Shown here piece after piece: positions 1 through 6,011 of a stretch of DNA of 13,688 bases. The DNA comes from UBA940 sp964464465 (GTDB taxonomy: Bacteria > Bacteroidota > Bacteroidia > Bacteroidales > Rikenellaceae). The DNA is taken from the NCBI GenBank assembly GCA_964464465.1, contig CAYXGF010000049.1, forward strand, positions 1 through 13,688. Direction: 5' to 3'. The position numbers and the translations under genes were made by a program. Under the pieces are notes generated by a model that ran no database searches, was not told where the DNA came from, and worked only from the letters and a program-made list of their open reading frames with translations. How positions within the stretch are numbered: the stretch's first letter is position 1; each line of letters starts with the position of its first letter.

Positions 1-1724
1 GAGCTTCCGATGCGGTATGCTCCGGAACCGAGAACAACCACGCTGCGTCCGTCCTGCGGGAAATCGATGTCGTGCGAGGAGCCGTTGTATGTCACATACA
101 GGTAGTTGGTCTGTGCGGGATACTCCGCGGCCAGGGTGTCGATTTGTTTGATGAACGGCGTGATTCCGCGTTTTTTTCGCCACGAGCGGACTTCGGATAT
201 TGCGTTTTCCATCTCTGCGGCGTCCGGGCAGAGCACGGTGCGGGCAATCTGGAAATCGGAGAATCCGCGTTTCTTGGCTTCGAGAATTAGCTGGTCTGGC
301 ACCGATTCGATGGTATTGTAAACTTCGAGTTCGGATTCCAGATTTATGATGTTCTGCAATTTGCAGAGGAACCACTTGTCGATTTTGGTCAGGTCGTGTA
401 TGCGGTCTACTGTGTAGCCGCTTTTCAGGGCATTTGCGATGTGGAATATGCGCTTGTCCGTCGGATGGCTCAGCGCCGCATCCATGTCGTCGGTCGAAAG
501 CTCCTTGTTGGCTACGAATCCGTGCATGCCCTGGCCTATCATTCGCAGGCCCTTCTGTATCACCTCTTCGAAAGTGCGTCCTATCGCCATGACCTCACCT
601 ACGGACTTCATGCTGCTGCCCAGTTCGCGGGACACGCCCTTGAACTTGCCCAGGTCCCAGCGTGGAATCTTGCAGACGATGTAGTCGAGCGCGGGTTCGA
701 AACATGCCGTAGTCGATTTCGTCACCGTGTTTTTAAGCTGGTGCAGTCCGTATCCGAGTCCGAGTTTCGCAGCTACGAATGCCAGCGGGTATCCGGTTGC
801 CTTGCTTGCCAGAGCCGAGCTTCGGCTGAGTCGGGCGTTTACCTCGATTACGCGGTAGTCCTCGCTTTCAGGGTCGAGCGCATACTGCACGTTGCATTCG
901 CCGACTATTCCCACGTGGCGGATAATCTTGATAGCGAGCTGGCGCAGTTTGTGGTATTCCGAGTTCGTCAGGGTCTGAGACGGAGCGACGACAATACTTT
1001 CGCCGGTGTGTATTCCCAGCGGGTCGAAGTTCTCCATGTTGCAGACCGTGATGCAGTTGTCGAACCGGTCGCGCACCACCTCGTATTCGACCTCTTTCCA
1101 TCCTTTGAGCGATTTCTCGACCAGAATCTGCGGCGAATATGTGAATGCCTTGCTTGCGAGTGTTTCGAGTTCGGTCTCGTTGTTGCAGAATCCTGAGCCG
1201 AGTCCTCCGAGGGTGTATGCCGCGCGGATGATAATCGGATATCCGAGTTCCGCGGCCACTGTTTTTGCGTCTTCGACGGTTGTCACGGCGTGACTTTTAA
1301 TCGTCTTGACGTCTATTTCGTTGAGCTTCTCGACGAATTTCTCGCGGTCCTCCGTGTCGATAATGGCCTGGACCGGGGTGCCGAGCACCTTTACGTCGTA
1401 TTTTTCCAGAACTCCGCTCTCGTACAGCTTCACGCCGCAGTTGAGCGCCGTCTGTCCTCCGAACGCGAGGAGTATTCCCTGCGGGCGCTCCCTCTCGATT
1501 ACCTGCTCGACGAATTCGGGCGTCACGGGCAGAAAATAGACACGGTCGGCGATATTCTCCGAAGTCTGAATCGTAGCGATGTTCGGGTTTATTAGCACGG
1601 TGTATATACCCTCCTCTTTGAGGGCTTTCAGAGCCTGAGAGCCGGAGTAGTCGAACTCGCCGGCCTCGCCGATTTTGAGAGCTCCTGAACCGAGCAATAC
1701 GACCTTTTCTATTTTACTGTCCAT
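1..1724 (-). CDS. carB: Carbamoyl phosphate synthase large subunit, N-terminal part (runs off left edge)
   Basis: This subunit makes carbamoyl phosphate from bicarbonate, ammonia tunnelled from CarA, and two ATP, feeding pyrimidine and arginine synthesis in the cytoplasm. About 574 residues are present from the ATG at 1724. They cover the first ATP-grasp (carboxyphosphate) domain, the oligomerisation region and the first residues of the second synthetase domain. Visible motifs are GSGALKIGEAGEFDYSGSQA near the N-terminus, LINPNIATIQTS, FGGQTALNCGV, LGGLGSGF, GIHTGESIVVAPSQTL and NARLSRSSALASKATGYPLA. The last residues, VVVLGSGAYRIGS, repeat the N-terminal motif, as expected for the internal duplication of CarB. 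The start overlaps the end of carA by 11 nt, so the two are co-translated in one operon. Several motifs match the animal CAD enzyme better than E. coli CarB as I remember both. The family call is secure; the full length (normally about 1,070 residues) cannot be seen. Confidence 0.97.
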   Translation of the reverse strand, partial: MDSKIEKVVLLGSGALKIGEAGEFDYSGSQALKALKEEGIYTVLINPNIATIQTSENIADRVYFLPVTPEFVEQVIERERPQGILLAFGGQTALNCGVKLYESGVLEKYDVKVLGTPVQAIIDTEDREKFVEKLNEIDVKTIKSHAVTTVEDAKTVAAELGYPIIIRAAYTLGGLGSGFCNNETELETLASKAFTYSPQILVEKSLKGWKEVEYEVVRDRFDNCITVCNMENFDPLGIHTGESIVVAPSQTLTNSEYHKLRQLAIKIIRHVGIVGECNVQYALDPESEDYRVIEVNARLSRSSALASKATGYPLAFVAAKLGLGYGLHQLKNTVTKSTTACFEPALDYIVCKIPRWDLGKFKGVSRELGSSMKSVGEVMAIGRTFEEVIQKGLRMIGQGMHGFVANKELSTDDMDAALSHPTDKRIFHIANALKSGYTVDRIHDLTKIDKWFLCKLQNIINLESELEVYNTIESVPDQLILEAKKRGFSDFQIARTVLCPDAAEMENAISEVRSWRKKRGITPFIKQIDTLAAEYPAQTNYLYVTYNGSSHDIDFPQDGRSVVVLGSGAYRIGS

Positions 1725-2805
1725 TGTATTTCCTTATGTTTTCTATGAAAATGTCGAATAAAAATTCCGTATCCACCGGTCCGCTTGTAGCCTCGGGGTG
1801 GAACTGCACCGAGAAGAACGGCTTGCTTTTGTGACGTATTCCTTCGCTGGTTCCGTCGTTGAGGTTTATGAAGTACGGTTCCCACTCTTTGTCGAGGGTC
1901 GATGTGTCGACTGCGAATCCGTGGTTCTGCGAGGTTATGACCGCTGTGTCGGTACCTACCATCAGGGCAGGCTGGTTGTGACTTCTGTGTCCGTATTTGA
2001 GTTTGAAAGTCGAGGCTCCGGCGGCAATCGACAGCAGCTGGTTTCCGAGGCATATGCCGAAAATCGGTTTTCCGATTTTCATGGCCTTGCGGATATTTTC
2101 GACGGTTTCGGAGCACATCTGCGGGTCGCCGGGGCCGTTGCTGAGCATCACACCGTCGTAGTCGAGTGTAGTGAAGTCGAAGTTCCACGGCACGCGTGTC
2201 ACCGTAGCGCCGCGTTTGACCAGACGGCGGATTATGTTATTTTTGCACCCGCAGTCCACCAGCACGATTTTCAGTTCTCCGTCTCCGTAAGTTTTCGGTT
2301 CGGTGCAGCTGACCTGGGCGACGAGGTTTTCGGAGTTCTGGTCGATGAAGCGTTCCGGTTCGGGCATTCCGTCGACGACGATTTTGCCGAGCATGGTGCC
2401 TTTTTCACGGATTATTTTCGTGAGAGCCCGGGTGTCGACGCCGTAAATTGCCGGGACGCCGCTTCGTTTCAGCCAGTCGGACAGACTCTCTGCGGCGTTC
2501 CAGTGACTGTACTCGAACGAGTAGTCGGACACCACCAGTGCTTTGATGTGAATACTATCGGACTCAAAGAACTCTGGCATTCCTGCGCACTCGTTCTGGG
2601 GCGGCACACCGTAGTTTCCTACGAGAGGGTATGTCAGCACGAGAATCTGTCCTTTGTACGACGGGTCGGTCAGCGACTCGGGGTATCCCATCATAGCCGT
2701 ATTGAAAACGACTTCTCCCGATACCGGAATGTCGGCACCGAACGAGAAGCCGGAGAATCGAGTTCCATCTTCGAGGATGAGAACGGCAGCTTTTTTTTCA
2801 GACAT
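1714..2805 (-). CDS. carA: Carbamoyl phosphate synthase small (glutaminase) subunit
   Basis: CarA hydrolyses glutamine and passes the ammonia to CarB. The protein is 363 residues, a normal length. The N-terminal CarA-specific domain (about 1-170) has MMGYPESLTDPSYKGQILVL and TLTYP-type motifs. The class I glutamine amidotransferase domain (about 178-360) has the nucleophile Cys252 in FGICLGNQ and the His336/Glu338 pair in QFHPEAT. Methionines further upstream (2847, 2862) were rejected because a TAnnTTTG/TTTG promoter lies at 2832-2863. Transcription would start near 2825, just upstream of the ATG at 2805 that begins MSEKKAAVL. carA is first in the operon and its TAA (1714-1716) lies inside the carB start region. 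Sequence features such as SQNHGFAVD and NDGTSEGI resemble the amidotransferase domain of animal CAD. Confidence 0.97.
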   Translation of the reverse strand: MSEKKAAVLILEDGTRFSGFSFGADIPVSGEVVFNTAMMGYPESLTDPSYKGQILVLTYPLVGNYGVPPQNECAGMPEFFESDSIHIKALVVSDYSFEYSHWNAAESLSDWLKRSGVPAIYGVDTRALTKIIREKGTMLGKIVVDGMPEPERFIDQNSENLVAQVSCTEPKTYGDGELKIVLVDCGCKNNIIRRLVKRGATVTRVPWNFDFTTLDYDGVMLSNGPGDPQMCSETVENIRKAMKIGKPIFGICLGNQLLSIAAGASTFKLKYGHRSHNQPALMVGTDTAVITSQNHGFAVDTSTLDKEWEPYFINLNDGTSEGIRHKSKPFFSVQFHPEATSGPVDTEFLFDIFIENIRKYNGQ

Positions 2806-2831
2806 GTTTTCAGAAAGATTTTTCTGAGCGT

Positions 2832-2863
2832 CAAAGGTACGAAACATTTGCGGATTTTTCAAA
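2832..2863 (-). promoter_or_regulatory. Bacteroidota-type promoter of carAB
   Basis: On the minus strand TTTG (2860-2863) is followed after exactly 20 nt by TACCTTTG (2832-2839). This matches the Bacteroidota primary sigma factor consensus TTTG-N19-21-TAnnTTTG. The expected start point is near 2825, giving a carA leader of about 20 nt. I see no PyrR-type or riboswitch structure in so short a leader. Confidence 0.8.
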
Positions 2864-2955
2864 CCGACTGTTTCGAAAAGCCCAACTTATTTTGGGTATC
2901 ATGTCCGGCGGTTGTTTTGAAAGGACTTTTTTTGCATTGTGAAAACAATCCTGAG

Positions 2956-2987
2956 TTTGTAGTTGCGTAAAAAAGTCTTTACATTAG
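2956..2987 (+). promoter_or_regulatory. Promoter of the beta-propeller gene
   Basis: TTTG (2956-2959), a 20-nt spacer, then TACATTAG (2980-2987), which differs from TAnnTTTG at one position. The predicted start near 2994 leaves a leader of under 20 nt before the ATG at 3012. It also argues against a TTG start at 2991. It faces away from the carAB promoter, with about 90 bp between the two -7 elements and their -33 boxes. Confidence 0.6.
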
Positions 2988-3011
2988 CGATTGATTTGTT
3001 TGTTTTGTAAT

Positions 3012-4109
3012 ATGTGGAGATTTATTTTTCCTGTTGTTTTTGCGGCTGTTTTCTGTTGTTGCGCGGGAGTCAGTGCGGATTATGTCTACGAGGGCGGTCG
3101 GAATCTACGGTACAGCGCTGCCGAGATAGATACCCTGTGGCTCGATATGGAGTATGTCTCGCTTGAAGGGCGCAGCGGCAAGGCAGGCGGAAACATCTAT
3201 TTTTTTGATTCGTTCTACGGCTATTTGTATCTAATAGACGTTGACGGCAATGTCGTTTCCCGGTCTATGGGGCTAGGCCGTGGACCGAATGAAGTTCCTA
3301 TAAGAAGATGCACGGCTGCATCGTATGACGGTGATGAAATGGTTATCATGGGGTCTACATACGATGCATATATATATGAACATGGTAAATGTCGTAATTT
3401 GAGTATTGTAGTGTCAGCGGACTGTAGCGACCCTGAAAGTTCGGGTATGTATACATCTGTTGACGAAATAATGCGCAGTAACGATTCCTGTTTCTACTAT
3501 AATGTATATTCTGAGTCGGAAGCCTGTAATCCTGCTTGCACTGCAAAGTCCTATTTTAAGAATGCACATATATTGATGCAGGTGAATATGACTACGGGAG
3601 AAACACGTCCGATAGGGCATTATTCGCAGTTGTACCGTTCTGGAAAAAATAATATTGCACACCTGTTTCAGGTGTCGTATGATATCGCCAGTAATAATGA
3701 TTTTTACGTCTCTTATTATGCGGATTCTCTGATATTCAGGTATGACGCCTCGTGTGAGCGCATATTGTCGGTTTTCGGTTGCGCGGGGCGGAATATGGAT
3801 ACGGATTATACGGCTTCCGGATATGGCTGGGAGTCTCTCGGAGTTGCTTATGCCTGCGACATTGGGTCAAAGGGCATGTATTATTGGACCGAATATGTGG
3901 ATGAATGCGGACTGCTGTTCCGGTCATATACAAAAGATGGCGGAGCGACTGGCGGTTTGCAGGTTTATGAAGGCAATGTCTTGATTGCGGACGTGGATGT
4001 TCCGCGGCAGTTCGAGGTCGTAGGATACAGCGAGCCGTATTTCATTACACGGGTGGTTTGCGACGATGACGTACAACGGCTGAAATTTTACCGGTTCAGA
4101 TTGAAATAG
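3012..4109 (+). CDS. Secreted 6-bladed beta-propeller protein, function unknown
   Basis: The protein is 365 residues from the ATG at 3012. The first 22 residues are a signal peptide: a positive start (MWRF), a hydrophobic core and a signal peptidase I-like VSA/DY site. Three cysteines at 15-17 look like a lipobox at first, but the residue before each is not Gly, Ala or Ser in a proper context, so export by signal peptidase I is more likely. After the signal come repeated strand-rich segments and the motif GLGRGPNEV (about 88-96), typical of the 6-bladed beta-propeller proteins common in Bacteroidota (the BF3164/DUF4221-like group). It is probably periplasmic or surface-exposed; no ligand or enzyme activity can be inferred. 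The DNA is more A+T rich than the flanking genes, which suggests a more recently acquired or weakly constrained gene. It has its own promoter. Confidence 0.75.
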   Translation: MWRFIFPVVFAAVFCCCAGVSADYVYEGGRNLRYSAAEIDTLWLDMEYVSLEGRSGKAGGNIYFFDSFYGYLYLIDVDGNVVSRSMGLGRGPNEVPIRRCTAASYDGDEMVIMGSTYDAYIYEHGKCRNLSIVVSADCSDPESSGMYTSVDEIMRSNDSCFYYNVYSESEACNPACTAKSYFKNAHILMQVNMTTGETRPIGHYSQLYRSGKNNIAHLFQVSYDIASNNDFYVSYYADSLIFRYDASCERILSVFGCAGRNMDTDYTASGYGWESLGVAYACDIGSKGMYYWTEYVDECGLLFRSYTKDGGATGGLQVYEGNVLIADVDVPRQFEVVGYSEPYFITRVVCDDDVQRLKFYRFRLK

Positions 4110-4144
4110 GAAGATGGAAAGCATCCTTATTCGGCTTTTTTGAC

Positions 4145-4152
4145 TATTTTTG
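4145..4152 (+). promoter_or_regulatory. Promoter -7 element of the rRNA/tRNA methyltransferase gene
   Basis: TATTTTTG matches TAnnTTTG perfectly and lies 22 nt before the ATG at 4175. No good TTTG is seen 19-21 nt upstream, so the -33 half is weak. The element implies that this gene is transcribed separately from the propeller gene ending at 4109. Confidence 0.5.
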
Positions 4153-4174
4153 TATCATACAAGAGGTTGAACGT

Positions 4175-4915
4175 ATGACCAAAAACGAAATACAATTCGT
4201 GAAGTCCCTGACGGACAAGCGGGCGCGAGAGGCGCACGGCCTTTTCGTGGCCGAGGGGCGCAAACTCGTGAGCGAGATTCTCGCGTCGGGATTCACCGTC
4301 CGCGACCTGTTCCATACCGGTTCGTGCGACGGTTTTGCCGTCGGCAGCCGAGTCTCGGACCGCGACATGGAGCGCATCTCCTGTCTCAAAACCCCTTCGG
4401 ACTGTCTTGCCGTTGTCGAGATTCCGCGCCACGAGCTGCGGGTGGGCGATTTGGCCGGAAATCTTGTTCTGGCGCTCGACCGGGTACAGAACCCCGGCAA
4501 TCTGGGAACAATCATACGTCTTGCCGACTGGTTCGGCATCGGTGATGTCGTCTGTTCGGCCGACAGTGCCGACTGCTACAATCCTAAGGTCATCCAGGCC
4601 ACCATGGGGGCTATCCTGCGCGTACGCGTGCATTATACCGACTTGCCGCTTTTCCTGTCCGGCGCCCGCGAAGCCGGAATGCCGGTCTACGGCACGATGC
4701 TCGACGGTGAAAATATCTATTCTGCGGCGCTTTCGCCCGGCGGAGTCGTCGTGATGGGCAACGAGGGCGCGGGTCTGAGCGAGCCGGTTGCCGCACTGCT
4801 GACACGCCGGCTGTTCATTCCGCCTTTTCCTGCGCACAGAGCAGGTTCCGAATCGCTCAACGTGGCAGTCGCTACCGCCGTGACATGTTCCGAGTTCCGG
4901 CGCCGCAGTTATTGA
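4175..4915 (+). CDS. TrmH/SpoU-family RNA 2'-O-ribose methyltransferase
   Basis: This is a 246-residue SPOUT-class enzyme that transfers a methyl group from S-adenosylmethionine to a ribose 2'-hydroxyl in rRNA or tRNA. The N-terminal region (about 5-80, with LFVAEGRKLVSEIL) is the SpoU substrate-binding domain. The catalytic trefoil-knot domain carries all three family motifs: NPGNLGTIIR (106-115, with the catalytic Arg), VVMGNEGAGLSEP (192-204) and GSESLNVAVATAV (224-236). Length and motif order are normal for the RlmB/TsnR-like group. The exact target nucleotide cannot be assigned from sequence, so no gene symbol is given. It ends 10 nt before a strong shared terminator. Confidence 0.92.
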   Translation: MTKNEIQFVKSLTDKRAREAHGLFVAEGRKLVSEILASGFTVRDLFHTGSCDGFAVGSRVSDRDMERISCLKTPSDCLAVVEIPRHELRVGDLAGNLVLALDRVQNPGNLGTIIRLADWFGIGDVVCSADSADCYNPKVIQATMGAILRVRVHYTDLPLFLSGAREAGMPVYGTMLDGENIYSAALSPGGVVVMGNEGAGLSEPVAALLTRRLFIPPFPAHRAGSESLNVAVATAVTCSEFRRRSY

Positions 4916-4925
4916 CACCCGGCAA

Positions 4926-4973
4926 AAACTCACGACACGCGGCAGAATTAGTCCTGCCGCGTGTCGTGAGTTT
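4926..4973. terminator. Bidirectional intrinsic terminator between convergent genes
   Basis: A perfect 20-bp inverted repeat (arms 4926-4945 and 4954-4973) with an 8-nt loop. The arms begin with AAA and end with TTT, so either strand gives a G+C-rich stem followed by U residues. It lies between the stop of the methyltransferase (4915) and the stop of the 95-aa gene on the other strand (4986), so it can end both transcripts. Confidence 0.88.
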
Positions 4974-4985
4974 CAGAGGCGCTCT

Positions 4986-5273
4986 TTATATCACCTCTAT
5001 TCCGTCGAACTTCTCTTTCAGGGCCTCCCGGACTCCGACTCGTTCGAGGCTTCTTGTAGCCAGCTCGTCGACGACATTATATAACGTGTCTTTCAGTATT
5101 TCCAATGCCTCGGGCTTGCTCGCCGGACGGAATGTGTCTATAATCACAGGCAGGAACTGTTCCATCGTCGCTGCCGCCATTATGCCCTCCAAGGGGTCTA
5201 TGTGCAGTGTGATGTCGGTTATGACCCGTTTTATCTCATTGCCGCCTGTCGCGGTCTTTTTCTTAGTTGCCAT
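4986..5273 (-). CDS. Small acidic protein of unknown function, 95 aa
   Basis: The chosen start is the ATG at 5273 (MATKKKTATGGNEIKR). An in-frame ATG at 5345 would put a T8 terminator-like hairpin inside the coding region, so it is unlikely. After a lysine-rich start the protein is mostly amphipathic helix (ITDITLHIDPLEGI, EALEILKDTLYNVVDELATRSL, EALKEKFDGIEVI). There is no signal peptide, membrane segment, cysteine pair or enzyme motif. I do not recognise the family. It shares a terminator with the methyltransferase on the other strand. Upstream is a series of structured elements (5295-5737), so its expression may be tied to them; no clear promoter lies directly in front. That it is a real gene is supported by regular codon use and tight fit to the terminator. 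Confidence 0.72.
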   Translation of the reverse strand: MATKKKTATGGNEIKRVITDITLHIDPLEGIMAAATMEQFLPVIIDTFRPASKPEALEILKDTLYNVVDELATRSLERVGVREALKEKFDGIEVI

Positions 5274-5294
5274 GTGCCGGGATGTGTTTTTTGT

Positions 5295-5367
5295 AAAAAA
5301 AAGGAGCGCATTATTAACTACCAAATACAAATCCAACCTAACCAATTAAGTTGTCGGCGCTCCTTTT
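5295..5367 (-). terminator. Long-loop inverted repeat followed by T8, ahead of the 95-aa gene
   Basis: On the minus strand 11-nt arms AAAAGGAGCGC (5357-5367) and GCGCTCCTTTT (5299-5309) enclose an A+T-rich 47-nt loop. The second arm runs into eight T (5295-5302). It lies about 20 nt before the start codon of the 95-aa gene. It could be the terminator of an upstream small transcript, or a leader attenuator. The large loop is unusual for a simple terminator. Confidence 0.5.
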
Positions 5368-5407
5368 CTCTCTGTGCGACGTTTATGTTCGAGTGATATT
5401 TTTTTCT

Positions 5408-5486
5408 TAAAAAACATCGGGACGGCGGGATATCGGTTTCCCAAATCAACATACCTTTATCCGTTATGGTGTGTCGCCCCGATGTT
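5408..5486 (-). ncRNA. Structured element, possible three-way junction ending in a T-run
   Basis: On the minus strand arms 5475-5486 and 5413-5424 (AACATCGGGGCG with CGTCCCGATGTT) pair over 12 positions, one a G-U wobble that would be a mismatch on the other strand. Six T (5409-5414) overlap and follow the second arm. Inside the 50-nt loop are two smaller pairings, ACACACC with GGTATGT (one mismatch) and GGGA with TCCC. It is not a tRNA: no T-loop GGTTCRA or CCA end is seen. It begins about 14 nt after the end of the larger RNA at 5500. It may be a separate small RNA, an attenuator, or a second terminator. Confidence 0.4.
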
Positions 5487-5499
5487 CGTATATGGATAT

Positions 5500-5524
5500 A
5501 AAAAGGGGGCGCGGTGTCAGCCCC
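5500..5524 (-). terminator. Intrinsic terminator of the rod-like RNA
   Basis: On the minus strand GGGGC (5520-5524) and GCCCC (5506-5510) form a short G+C stem with a 9-nt loop, followed by C and TTTTT (5500-5504). It overlaps the outermost helix of the RNA, so the two folds may compete. Confidence 0.55.
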
Positions 5525-5723
5525 TAACAGTAGGTCTTGGGAACCCTTGCACGGAAGCTGTCCTGCGCCCTTGCCGGTCCCACCTGCGCAAAGCAGGTAG
5601 GACATAACAAGGACCGACAACGTTTATACCGTACAAAACATCCTCCGAAGAGGGCCCAAGTTTACTGTTAGGTATAAAGAGTTGCTAACCCTTTTTATCG
5701 TTTTTCGGCTATGTAGCCGTTTT
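5500..5723 (-). ncRNA. Long rod-like structured RNA, 6S-like candidate
   Basis: Nested pairings fold about 200 nt into one rod: ATAAAAAGGG with CCCTTTTTAT (5498-5507/5689-5698), CCTAACAGTA with TACTGTTAGG (5523-5532/5663-5672), CTTGGG with CCCAAG (5536-5541/5655-5660), a large central bubble, then an apical stem 5571-5580/5611-5620 capped by ACCTGC/GCAGGT (5582-5587/5593-5598). The 5574-5617 pair is G-U on the minus strand but C-A on the plus strand. A TAnnTTTG element lies upstream and an intrinsic terminator downstream, both on the minus strand, so I assign that strand. The shape and size fit a 6S RNA, which mimics an open promoter and binds RNA polymerase, and the Bacteroidales RNAs thought to be its equivalent. 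RNase P, tmRNA and SRP RNA signatures are absent. Ends are estimates; identity is inference. Confidence 0.55.
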
Positions 5724-5729
5724 ACATTG

Positions 5730-5737
5730 CAAAGTTA
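5730..5737 (-). promoter_or_regulatory. Promoter -7 element for the rod-like RNA
   Basis: TAACTTTG on the minus strand is a perfect TAnnTTTG. The -33 position reads GACT and is not TTTG, so the match is half a promoter. The predicted start near 5723 is 20-25 nt before the first base of the outer helix; a small hairpin (CGGCTACATAGCCG) lies in between. Confidence 0.5.
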
Positions 5738-5783
5738 TCATAATTTTTCGTTTTTTTAGTCTGTTCGGAATTCGTTTTTCGTC

Positions 5784-5985
5784 GGGCGCGTGGAGAACTT
5801 CTGCGCCCGCGGAGTCCGGCGGCTACTTTTCTCGTCGGGCGTTGCGGGGGATTTCACTCGGGACGCTGCGAGAATTTTTCCTCGGGGCGCGTGGACAGCT
5901 TCTGCGTCCGCGGAGTCCGGCGGTTATTTTTCCCGTCGGGGCGCTGCGGGGATTTTTCCTCAGGGTGCTACGGGGGATTTCACTC
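5784..5985. repeat. 101-bp tandem duplication, G+C rich, with about 24-nt subrepeats
   Basis: The block starting GGGCGCGTGG at 5784 recurs at 5885, a period of 101 bp, with most of the first 70 bases conserved (CTTCTGCG, CGCGGAGTCCGGCGG). The second half of each copy consists of about 24-nt subunits of the type GCTGCGGGGATTTTTCCTC or GCTACGGGGGATTTCACTC, at roughly 5841, 5865, 5943 and 5967. No coding or RNA function is evident. Confidence 0.75.
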
Positions 5986-6011
5986 GGGGCGCTGCCTGCG
6001 GGGGCTTGCTT

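Noticed and set aside
396..1196. Plus-strand 266-codon frame
   Set aside because: It lies wholly opposite carB, whose protein matches the family throughout. The plus-strand product has no recognisable motif.
1798..2970. Plus-strand 390-codon frame
   Set aside because: It is antisense to carA and its promoter. CarA is complete and convincing, so this is a shadow of codon bias.
4127..4933. Minus-strand 268-codon frame
   Set aside because: It is antisense to the SPOUT methyltransferase, which has all three family motifs.
5413..5486. Possible tRNA
   Set aside because: About the right size and closed by a stem, but there is no T-loop consensus, no anticodon arm of 5 bp with a 7-nt loop, and no CCA end.
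5318..5620. Minus-strand 100-codon frame
   Set aside because: It crosses the rod-like RNA, its terminator and the next structured element, so translation is unlikely.
5500..5723. tmRNA or RNase P RNA
   Set aside because: The minus strand contains GGGGCTGA, like a tmRNA start, but it lies at the 3' end and no tag frame or tRNA-like end follows. RNase P core sequences such as GAGGAAAGTCC are absent.
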